Origin: Bremia lactucae
Taxonomy: Eukaryota; Oomycota; Peronosporomycetes; Peronosporales; Peronosporaceae
Length of the DNA: 64,000 nt
NCBI RefSeq assembly: GCF_004359215.1
Contig: NC_090620.1
Span: 3,030,729-3,094,728, forward strand
Reading direction: 5' to 3'
Numbering within the stretch: the first letter of the stretch is position 1; each line of letters starts with the position of its first letter. This document shows, one piece after another, positions 44,791 through 54,753 of the stretch. The translations under genes and the position numbers were made by a program. The notes under the pieces were generated by a model that had not been told where the DNA came from, did no database searches, and worked only from the letters and a program-made list of their open reading frames with translations.

Positions 44791-45347
44791 ATGGATTACA
44801 GTCTCATTTCATTGTTGCAAACTTTGTACAAGGTGTTTGCGACGGTGATTGCCACCCTCATGCAGCTTCTTCCACCACATGTTATCGCGAAAGCACACCA
44901 AGCCATTCTGCGGGGGGGGGCGTCATATGCAAAAAGCTGTCGTAATGATGCTTGCCAGCCGAGGACGGCAGCAAAAGACGGTACCGAGGACATGGACACC
45001 CTCAGGATCATTCTTTTTTTTTGACTTTAAGAAGGCTTATGATACTGTGGACTTGTTGGAACATTTCACCATTTTGATTCTCATCTAAACTCATTCAATA
45101 AGTAAAATTTACATCATGAGTCCACGAACGCTTTATAGTAAATGGCGACCTATCCACGCAATGCCCATCAAATCCGGTATTCGAAAGGGCTGCCTGTTAG
45201 CACCTGTTCAAAACAGTTTCACGGCAGAGGTCTTAGAAATCGCTGTCTGACAAATGCTAAGCTCGACGGTCTTCCAATCCCTGGTTCAGTCGGGAAGTGC
45301 TCACATATTCTCGGCCTTTGTAGACGACTCCTGGTCCTTTCCCGTTG
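44791..45347 (+). pseudogene. Non-LTR retrotransposon reverse transcriptase relic (copy 2)
   Basis: Identical to 42004-42560, with motifs A (DFKKAYDTVD), B (GIRKGCLLAP) and C (FVDD) in order and the same frameshifts. Confidence 0.75.
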
Positions 45348-45686
45348 CATGATTCTTAGCTTACTTACACATGTTTCTTTAGTAGGGCATTATACCCGAA
45401 TTAGCGGGTATAGCACGTCGTATGTTCTGTGCTATAAATGGAGAACCAGACCCATTATTAGCCAAAAAAGATGTCGGCACGTAGATGAAAGATTCCCGTT
45501 AGGTTGGGGAGTCTTTTTTACATAAGTATTTCGGACTTACTTAACGCTTCCTCACGTGCACGTTTAAGTCAGGTAACGTCACTGTAGGCCCGTTACACCT
45601 GGGAGCACTTAGTAGTCCATCCCATGACCAAGTTTGAGATAAGCCTTTCCCCGCCGTCGCCGACTCCAGAGATGACTTTGGATCAC

Positions 45687-46587
45687 ACGGCCTTCCCTCA
45701 TCTCACAGTATAGAGTGGCAAGCTCTCCACCGCCTCGCAGCGGTGTTGGGAGAGGTCGTCGTCACGTCGCTGAGCTCAGCGACGCCGGACCAACGGCGAC
45801 TTGCCATCCACAACGTCATAAACCGCGAGCTAGGCTATTATTAACTCCCTTGCGATCTTCACCGAACGAGTCAATGAAGATGAGAATGAGAACGGACCGT
45901 TTTTCCTTGAATTGATGGTTTAAAGAGTTCAAAAGATGCGATTGACTAGCGCTTGATCGATTCGCCAAAAAATATGGATATTCTTTTCTCCCGGTTATCC
46001 AAAAAGGCCAAGGAGTGGGCACTCGAAAAATCGCGTTTTGAATGAGTGTGCGTTTCCGACCCTGACCGTTCTACTAAACAAATTTCGTCTCGCCTTTGAG
46101 CCGCTTCAAGACGACCTCCGCGTGCGTTGAGTTCTTCGCACTCAAACAAGCAAATATGTCGATTGCGACTAAGTCCAAAAGACCAGACACCTGGCTTCGT
46201 GTATTGTCACGAAGCCCACCGACATAGCACACCAAGTCCACGCAAGTCCACGTCTTCGTGTTCGGCATGCGGAGGGTATGACGTGATATTGCCTCGCGCG
46301 AAAAGATCCATCTTTCTTGGAGGAAACATTCGCCCTTGCGCTACGCGAGGACTATATCGTGACATCTTCTTATGCAAGTGCCACTCCGGTGGAGCACCGA
46401 GCGGTAGGGCCAGAGCCGATGGAGATCGACGTCGTTGAGACGTCACGCGCGTGACGTCGTCCAATTTCTTTCGACAGTCTGCAAGGAATGACCGTCCACT
46501 GACCAGCTTTTGTTGCCGAAAAAAATCAATGTGTCGGTGAGTCCGCGCACCAGTTCCCACCGCAATTACGCTGACGTATCAGGTCGC
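45687..46587 (+). pseudogene. Decayed retroelement gag-like region (copy 2)
   Basis: Identical to 42900-43800 and included because the duplication appears in the given sequence. Confidence 0.5.
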
Positions 46588-47264
46588 TTCGTCTCTGACC
46601 AAGTTACACTGTCAAAAATCGATAGCGACCAGTAGGTATGGGCGCCTTACTGGTGGAATCTAGATCCGAGTCCTCCGATCGTAATTCGGACTCCTAGCAT
46701 CAGCGTCTTCACGCATGACTGCCACAACATCAGATGGCGATTCGCGATTGATTTCGTGAATCTTTCTGTCGCCGTTTATCGGCGACCTTTGCGCGCGCTC
46801 CTTGACTAAGGAGCGACTGACAACGCATTGCGTCTATCGTTGTTACCGACGCGCGTTCCTGTCCGTGAGGCACCTGGCGAAGTTGTGTTGAAACTGGCTA
46901 ATGAAAAGCCTCGTTGTTCTCCACGAAGAGAAGTATCACTGCCATACAGTATCGATAGTCTTAGCAGCAAGGACAACTTCTTTGTGATACCCTAAATTAT
47001 GCGTTTGATCGTATCTTGGTATCAGCGCCAGATCGACTGGTTGATGCGGTCTATTAAACGTCGAAAGTGATTTGACGTCAGCCAAGTGTTCACACATCAT
47101 TTAATCGCTTAAAAGAGGCTGGTCTCATGTCGCCGTGGTGGACGTGCGTCTGCAACATGGACAAGGCATGGAGAGAGCTATGACCCCCTTTAGAATGCGT
47201 GCGCAATTCTTCTAGACGCTCCGGGCGATTCGCGTACTTCGCGTCGCCTCGAAGTGGCTGAGAC

Positions 47265-47480
47265 AGTGGTCCAGCAGAGTCTCCCAATTCACAATAATGT
47301 GGTCGAGCAGGGGCTCGCAAGGAAATCATTGTGGTCGAGCGAAAGCTCTTTCTCGTGAACAACGTGGTCGAGAAGAGGCTCCTAAAAAAGTGGTCGGGCT
47401 GGGGTCTCCTTAAGAGAGAGAAACCTTGTCAAGCAGGGGATCCCACTCAAGAGAATCGTGGTCGAGCAGGAGCTCCCACA
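47265..47480 (+). repeat. Degenerate minisatellite of a GTGGTCGAGCAGGGGCTC unit
   Basis: About seven imperfect copies of GTGGTCGAGCAGGGGCTC follow one another every 25-35 bases (for example GTGGTCCAGCAGAGTCTC, GTGGTCGAGCAGGGGCTC, GTGGTCGAGCGAAAGCTC, GTGGTCGAGAAGAGGCTC, GTGGTCGAGCAGGAGCTC). Unit ends are conserved and the spacers vary. It lies upstream of a Gypsy pol relic. Confidence 0.65.
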
Positions 47481-47930
47481 TCATGCGACGACGGCCACGC
47501 CAGCGATGATTTCGTCACATTTATCCGGTGCTAATGGTCAGGACCTTCCTTACCTGGAGGGGACTGATACCCCTTCATCCCGACTGACTTGGCGTCAGTC
47601 CACGTGTTAGATTTTGTGAAAGAAAGCCCACGACGTCGTCGATTCGTCGAATATATTTAATCACCTCGCACTGCTTACTCCATTACAGGGCCTCCAGGTC
47701 TGCCTTGGAAGGATTTCATGCGCGACCTGAAGTCAGGTTTAATCGATCAAGTGTGTTTAGTTACAGAAGAGGCCACCGGCATCACATTCTAGCTTGAAGC
47801 GGGTGAATCCGCATTATGTTCCAAGAGCGCTGAATCAAAGACAGTGCGAAAGACGCGATTCGCGGCTCAATCTTCAAACGCTTTACGCGAATCACGTTAC
47901 CCGGCCTATAAAATCGACTGCTAATACGCG

Positions 47931-48960
47931 ATGTGTTTCCTGACAAGATTCCGGCTGAACTCCTTTCTGATCGCTGAGCTCAAAACGAGATTGACCTCGT
48001 CCCTGGTTCTAAGTACTGTATGATGAGGCAGTCGCCGCTGCCGCGTGATCAAGTTAAGGCGATTGACGATTTCTTCGAGAGACGCCTTAAAGCAGGCCAT
48101 GTGTGCCAGAGTGTCTCGCTTCATTCGAGTCCAGTCTTCTGCTTTAAGAAAGCAACTTTCGCATGGCGCATCGTCCACGCTTTTACTAGGCTGGACGATG
48201 CCACTATCGCAGCGCAGACACTGGTCTTAAGAAAGGACATGGTACGTAATTGCATATCTGGGAGTGTCGTTTACAGTGCCATCGACATGACCGATGGCTT
48301 TTGTTAGACTTAAATTATCCCATGGTGTCGCACGTGCTGCGATCAATCCACGTGTTTGCGTCGAGATACTTCGACTACTATACTCAACAAAGAAAAAGCT
48401 AAAAAGTGCGTGTTTTGCGCGCCGAAAATTCTCGGCTGCTTCGTGAGTAAAGTAGGGGTTCGAGCCAATCCTGAAAAACTGCGTCAATGGCTGGGTTTAG
48501 CAAACTCACTACACAAGTACACAAAAGATTACGCTGGATAAATTCAAACACTTTCGTCATTCCTTGAGAAAGACGTCACGTGGTCGTGACGACCCCAGCA
48601 TTTAATCCTTGAAGAAGAGCCTGGCTTCGGCTTCAGTCTTGAATTCGGCAGAAGAGTCGAAGAACTTCATGTCGTATGCGATGCCAGCAATTTCGCGATA
48701 GGCTGCACACTCATGCACTTTGAAGACGACGGTCATAAACAGGTCGTGAGCTATCAGTTACGACAAGTGAAGCCCGCCGAGAAGAATTACCTCGTCCACG
48801 ACAAGGATTATTGGCTATGTGGTACACTATCATCAAATTTCGAGCGCATCTCCTCGGGAAACAGACCTTCGCATTGTACACTGATCACCCGTCATCGCCA
48901 AAGGAAAGGTCAAAGGCTTGAGTGGTTGAGTGCAAAATGCAAGGTAAGTATATTAAGGTC
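47931..48960 (+). mobile_element. Degenerate Ty3/Gypsy RT-RNase H (plus strand)
   Basis: Plus-strand pieces in order: SKYCMMRQSPLPRDQVKAID (RT start, 48015-48070) and FAWRIVHAFTRLDDATIAAQ. VYSAIDMTDGF follows (near 48270), where the usual form is YSAIDLxDGFYQ. Next come KCVFCAPKILGCFVSKVGVR with ANPEKLRQWLGLANSLHKYT (48396-48540), and VVCDASNFAIGCTLMHFEDD with VSYQLRQVKPAEKNYLVHDK (RNase H, 48670-48810). The RT palm with the YxDD motif is deleted between 48310 and 48380, and stops interrupt the rest. No other part of this element is intact. Confidence 0.85.
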
Positions 48961-49039
48961 TTTAGTTCGCAAACCTATTGCTACCTCTAAGCCAATCATT
49001 ACTTCTAGCCAATCATAGTTCATAGAACCTTCTTGAAGC

Positions 49040-49110
49040 TTGTGACGTCATCTACTGACGTCATCCCTATGACGTCATCAACTGACGTCATCCCTATGAC
49101 GTCGTTACCG
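49040..49110. repeat. Tandem 27-bp repeat carrying TGACGTCA palindromes
   Basis: TGACGTCA occurs at 49043-49050, 49056-49063, 49070-49077 and 49083-49090, with a fifth imperfect copy (TGACGTCG) at 49097-49104. The alternating 13- and 14-base steps come from a 27-bp unit present twice. TGACGTCA is the classical CRE/ATF (bZIP) site. It lies at the 3' side of the Copia coding region, where the LTR would be expected. Confidence 0.7.
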
Positions 49111-52100
49111 GTATATACTGGTACATACTGGTAGTCTCTTGGTCAGGTCGAGCCGCTTCCTTGCCAACACTCCCACTCGACTCGACACCGCTGGGTGCTC
49201 GTATTCCTAGCCTGTTTCGGAGGTTTTCGAACTGCACAGCTGTAATGGCTTTGGCAATGATCTCTGCTAGCATGTATGTTGTCGAAACATACTGTAGGAC
49301 CACTTCGCCTTCTTCTACCTTCTCGCGCACGAAGTGGTAGCGAATATCAATATGCTTGGTACGCTTGTGAAATTCTGGATTCTTATCCAGCGCAATAGAG
49401 CCTTGATTATCTTCGTAGATCTTGATTGCATCGTCGCTTGCAATCTCGCCGAGCTCACACAAGAACACCTTGAGCCATAAAGCCTCTTGGGTTGCTTCCG
49501 ATACCACCATGTACTTGGCTTCCGTTGAGGATAGTGCCACCGTGCGCTGCTTCTTGCTTCTCCAGCTGATACACCCGCCGCTCATCATGAATGCGTAGCC
49601 ACTTGTGCTCCTTCTTGACTCGATGTCTCCGGCCCAGTCTGCGTCTGAGTAGCCGCACACACAACAGACATCTTGCCGCGAGTACTCGAGTCCTTGAGTC
49701 GATGTAGCTTGGAGGTACCGCATAACACGCTTGAGAGCTTGCCAGTGTGTCGGGCACGGGTCGGCGGCAAACTGGCTCAGTACTCGCACTGCAGCAGCGA
49801 GGTCTGGCCGCGTCGCCACCATCAGGTACATGATGCTGCCGACGGCACTCCGGTACGGCACATTCTTCATTGTGTCTTCGTGATTGCAGCTGCCCTCGCA
49901 CATGCTCTTCGTCAACTTGAGTCCTGGATCTTGCGGCGTCTTCATAGGCTTGCTGTCTTGCATGCCGCAACTTGTTTAAATGGACTTGAAAAACTTGGTC
50001 TGCCGCACCGTCACTTTTCCTTCGTCACGGTTGTTCTTAATTTCCATCCCGAGAAAGTATTTCAGCTCGCCCATGTCCCTCATCTCAAAGCGTTCACTCA
50101 GCGCGTGCTTGGTCGACTCCAACAACTCGTCGTTACTGCTTGCCAGGATGAGGTCGTACACGTACAGCACCACGAATATCATCTCATGGTCATTTCTCTT
50201 GAGGTAGACGCAGTGATCCGACTCGCACTTCTTGAACCCCATTTCTAGCATGAAAACGTCGATGGTGTGGTTCCACATTCGCGGCGACTGCATAGAGCGA
50301 CCGCTTCAGCTTGCATTCATAGTTCGGATGATCTTCGTCGACATACCCATCCGGCTGCACCATGTAGATGTCTTCGTCGAGAAATCCGTTCAGGAACGCT
50401 GTCTTAACATCCATCAGATGTAGTTTGAGACTGTGCTTGGCAGCCATACTGAGCACTGTCCGGATCGATGTGAACTTGGCCACCGGTGCAAACGTTTCTT
50501 CATAGTCGGTGCCGTATTTCTGAGAAAATCCCTTCGCCACCATTCGCGCCTTGAAACGCTCCACTTCTCCATTTTGAATTTCCTTCACGACACCCATCTG
50601 CAGCCGATCGCCTTCCGACCCTTCGGTAGTGGCAGAACATCTCATGTGTCGTTCTTGCGCAGCGACTCATACTCCGAGTCACACGCCTCCTTCCATTTGA
50701 CTGCGTCGCTGGATTCCATCGCCGACTTGAACGTATTTGGCATTTTATCCACTAAATCCACAACGTAGGCAGCCTCAAAACTTGTGTTTCTTGCGCTGCC
50801 GCTGACATCTCGTCGAGACCTATGTGTCGCCTGTGCGACGCAGACCGCTTGGCACTTGGAACCTTCACTGCTTGCTCCAATGACTGCGTCCGTTGTGTCG
50901 CTTGCTGCCGGATTCGAGGTCTTCCTCCCGCGCAGTTTCTTCTTCATCATTTGCTTGTTCGTCCGATTGCGACGATTCTTGATTCGGCACAACTTCATCT
51001 TGGATGACGACCTCTTTCTGAGAGTAGTTCCGTCTCCCACTGTCGAAGACGTCTCCATAAACTGCGCGTCACGGCTCACCAGCACACGAGCGATCTTCAA
51101 TTCTTCTAACCGATACGCTTTCTCGTGCTCTGAGTACTCGACAAAACGGCAACGCACCGACCGAGCGTCAAACTTGGTGCGATTTTCCTTCGGCACATGC
51201 ACATATGTGTGGCATCCAAACACTTTCAGGTTCGCCAGCAATGATTTCTTTCCTGTCCAAACTTGGTGCGGCGATTTGTCGTGGCTGATCGCGCGCGTCG
51301 GACACCGATTGCGGAGAAACGTAGCAGTCATCACCGCTTCGCCCCAATACCTCTTTGACAATCCGGCGTGTTCCAGTATGCAGCGCGCACACTCCACCAG
51401 CGTCCGGTTCATCCGTTCGGCGACTCCGTTCAGCCGAGGCGTGTGTGGCGGTGTGAACTTCTGTATGATCCCACGTTTGCAGCAGAATTTGGCCATTTCG
51501 TGCGACATGTATTCGCCGCCGTTGTCACTTCACCCGTGTGCGACATGTATTCGCCGCCGTTGTCACTTCACCCTTGTCACTTCACCCGCTTACCCGTTTG
51601 GGTTTCCGCAAGCGCAACGAAGTCAGCGAATTTGGCGGATACTTTTTTCGCAGCAAGTACACCACACAGAAGTGCGACTTGTCATCAATAAAGGTGACAA
51701 AATAGCGCTTTCCACCAAATGTTGATGTCTGCATGGGACCACACACATCGCTGTGGACAACCTCTACCACTTGCTTCGCGCGGTTGGGTGACGACCTCAT
51801 GTAGCTTACTCGTGTTTGCTTGCCGAGTGAGCACCCGTCGCACAGCTCCCACTGTTTTGCCTACGCCATGTCCACACCAATACCGTAGTTCTTCTTGATG
51901 ATGGCATCTAGACCGCCAAGGCCGATGTGACCGTGTCGAAGGTGCCTGAGGTACGACGTGGTGTCCCCATTTCGATCCTTCGAGCTTTGCCACATTGGCC
52001 TCATGCATCATTGGTGTCATGCAGAGCTTGAACAGTCCTTTGCCTTCACGAGCGCCGAGCTTCCACTTGAGGCCTTTCGTTTCCGCGAAACACCCTTCGC

Positions 52101-53215
52101 TCTCGAAGGTCACGGCCCCAACGTCCTTGGTGAAGCGACCGATCGAAAACAAGTTGCGTGACAACTTTGCTATGTGCCACACATCGGTAAGCATACCCTT
52201 CTTGACCCCACAAAGCGTTTGCATGGAGTCACAATGTCGCGTCCCGCGCTGAAGTAGTTCGTGGTCTGCGGCTGAGTCTACCGGCGTGATTGTTTTGATT
52301 TCCTGATGAGATTCTTGGAATTCGTCATTTTTTGGGTCGCTCCCTCATTGGCGGTTAAGTTGACTCGACTTGAGTCTTGCTGTGTGCACCTGTGCGAATG
52401 CGGATTCGTTTCAGTTTGCGCGATTTTTGTGGCTGCGCCTCTGCCTCTCGCACTGAAACCTCCTGGTCACTTGGCGATGTTGGCTTGTTCACCCTAGTAC
52501 AGGCAGTCTTCTGCACCTGTCGTCCCTTGCGCTTACCATTATCGCTTGTCATAAACTCTTGGCCGTGCGCAGTTCCCTCAGCACCGCCACCTTGTTCCTT
52601 GCGCTTCAAGTCTTCATGTAGGAGCCGAGACGTCACTAGTTTTCACGTCAGCGTGTCGGAACGGGATTCCAACGCTGTGATCAGGAATTGGTACGACTCG
52701 CCCAGAAGCGTGATCACCAAGTCGTCCTCGCTGACGGGAGCACCCACTGCGTCGAGTTGCTCCGCCAGAGCCTTGAGCTTGTTAATGTGCTCCAGCACAT
52801 CATCACCTTCATCCATCATGGTCGTGAAGAAACGACGACGAAGACAGAGCTTGTTCGCAAGACTCTTCTTCTCAGAGTGGTCTTCCAACTTTAACCATGC
52901 ATTAAATGCACCACTCGCCGAGCGAACCAACGGCAGTTGCGAGTCTTCCATCGCAAGGCAGATGATCACCATTGCTTTGCGGGACTTTCTCTTGAACGTC
53001 GCTTGGTCCAATGGAGTCACGCATTGCTCTATCTTCACGTCTCCACAAACGACCTCCCACAGATCACGTTCCTCGAGCACCATCTGCATCTTGAACATCC
53101 ATGCGTGGAAGCTGGTTCCGTCGAACTTGTTGATGCGGCTTGGCGTGGAGGTTTCCATGGCGAAGGCGTAGTCGGAGTCTTGGGCAGAGAATGCGGGGCT
53201 TGGGCTCATAACCTA
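49094..53215 (-). mobile_element. Nearly complete but inactive Ty1/Copia element
   Basis: On the minus strand, the gag start MSPSPAFSAQDSDYA at 53209 leads through a gag domain (INKFDGTSFHAWMFKMQ) to a stop at 52643. After a break come a Lys/Arg-rich tail (52636-52355), a GAG-pre-integrase stretch (FSIGRFTKDVGAVTFESEG, about 52150), and the integrase core (51800-50980). The integrase shows VHSDVCGPMQTSTF, DNGGEYMSH and NGVAERMNRTLVE, the D,D,E triad. RT (50645-49976) has QKYGTDYEETFAPVAKFTSI and LHLMDVKTAFLNGFLDEDIY. RNase H (49963-49094) has YSDADWAGD and TVALSSTEAKYM. Defects are several frameshifts, a tandem duplication in the integrase, and a damaged RT active site. Flanking LTRs were not identified. 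Confidence 0.92.
51500..51590. repeat. Tandem duplication inside the Copia integrase
   Basis: GTGCGACATGTATTCGCCGC, continuing CGTTGTCACTTCACCC, appears twice in tandem, followed by a third partial TTGTCACTTCACCC. On the coding strand the unit is the integrase catalytic segment DNGGEYMSH. The duplication shifts and breaks the frame at a catalytic residue. Confidence 0.85.
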
Positions 53216-53759
53216 AAGGATAAGCTAATTTAAGTAAAAAACAGCAAATTGGAGAATCATTTTATTCCGTTTATATAAATTTTCATCAAGGGCATGATGA
53301 CAAAATTCGATTTATAAATGACTTTTGCGCATAGATCAACAAGAATACAGTTCTATATTGTGATTGTTAAAATGAATAAGATGATAATCACATTTTAAAA
53401 TTCCACCTTGAAAATCAGCTTAGTGTAAATTTAATAAATTCTTCAAGAATGACAAGTGTGAATTCATAGTTTTAATGATCACATGTCAGTAAAGATATAT
53501 AAATTGCGCCATCTGAGCTGACAACGGAGCCAATGCTCGTCAACCAACAGAATACAAATGCAGGTATGAAATATCACAGCAATCGAGTCCTTTTTCCGTC
53601 CAGTCGTCAAGCTTCATAAAGAATTCACGGGGATCAACGTGCAATACCATTGCTTCCCCACTCAAATTATCCGAGAAAGTGTCGTCAAATCCGGTTCACG
53701 CATTCATAATATGCGCAGAGGAATCACGCAGTTGCATGACAAACGTTTGTGCCTACAAT
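53216..53759. other. AT-rich DNA upstream of the Copia element
   Basis: No gene is visible. The segment could contain the 5' LTR of the Copia element, but I did not recognise LTR ends here or a matching copy near 49000. Confidence 0.35.
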
Positions 53760-54560
53760 CGTGCAATCAACTATTGCAAGGCCTTTTATATCCCGCCAAA
53801 CTCGCGATGCCGTCCATTAACACTCTAACTTGCGTCCAAGACTCGATGCAACTCCCCCGTAATCGACTCAATCCTCTTGTCTGCTTCAAAACAGTCAAAT
53901 CCCTCCAAGTCCATGCCAGGCATTTCACTATAAAACGCCAAAATCTGCCATTGTACTCAGTTCCTTCTCGTATAACCTCCAGAATAAGACATCTTGCCTT
54001 GTTACGCACCATCTGAGCCGTGCCATAACAGGAAAACATACCCTGTGACCCTCGCACATGCACTACTTGCGGATCAATCTGGTTCAACGTCGCCGCTGCA
54101 TCACAATACGACCACACAAATTAGTGTCAGTCTTAGCACCAACGCACCAAAATTTACTTGAACGCACCAAACTGCAGTGCTGCGTTCTTAAGCGTAATAA
54201 TTGTTCGCGCAATTTCGTCCGTATGGATCTCGGTGATTTCCGACTGTGCGCTGTACATACCAATGTATCAGTCGTCGTCATTTACGTCTGTATCACCGTG
54301 ATTCGCGAAACGCACATCATATCTCCACTGGTTCCATCCAATAGACACACGTAGCTGGTACCTGGGTACACGGCCTTAATGCGCTCAAACTGCTCCTGAA
54401 AGAGCATCCGTTGTGGCAAATCTCCCCGTTTTCGCGACAGACAGCGACACCACAACTTCATGCGCCTCGCCGTCCGAGAGCAAAGGGCGAGGCGACGGAG
54501 GGCTGATGTTTACCCTCACGTCACGTAGCACTTGCCCCTGTCTGCTCTTATGTAATGAAT
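53760..54560 (-). pseudogene. Relic of a protein gene, possibly Tudor/SGF29-like
   Basis: On the minus strand successive blocks look coding but are broken by stops. LFQEQFERIKAVYPGTSYVC lies near 54400-54320; RYDVRFANHGDTDVNDDD, then a stop, then YIGMYSAQSEITEIHTDEIA with RTIITLKNAALQFGAF lie near 54320-54150; MWSYCDAAATLNQIDPQVVH onward lies at 54117-53767. The 'VxAVYPGTS...YxVxFxxxGDxDVNDDD' pattern recalls a Tudor-type domain as in SGF29; that identification is weak. It lies between the dead Copia element and the TRAPPC11 gene and is presumably an eroded gene or duplicate. Confidence 0.3.
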
Positions 54561-54753
54561 GTTCGTCAAATCGTGAGATTAAAACGACAAAAGCGGAACC
54601 GTTTGAGGTTAAAACTACGCGTGTTTTTTATGTTCAATTAGCTTTTTATTTTGATCTCACAAAACTTGCTACCGACTGTAAGAATCATTTGCGTAGCATG
54701 CCAAAGGGGGTATAAGGTTTGAAAGTTTTTTAAGATGGTGTCGACCACTCCAT

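Larger units (their letters stand above)
44378..47163. repeat. 2,786-bp direct duplication, copy 2
   Basis: This is the second copy of 41591-44376 with the same open frames and the same defects, including the run of eight or more G near 44911. Its non-LTR RT relic is at 44791-45347 and its gag-like region at about 45687-46587. After 47163 the sequence continues into unique DNA (AGGCATGGAGAGAGC). Confidence 0.95.

Noticed and set aside
41591..47163. Interpreting the duplication as LTRs or as a real segmental duplication
   Set aside because: The copies contain decayed coding relics of several elements, lack TG...CA ends and are joined by an N; assembly duplication is simpler.
50784..51725. Long plus-strand ORF of 313 codons
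   Set aside because: It is the antisense shadow of the Copia integrase and linker.
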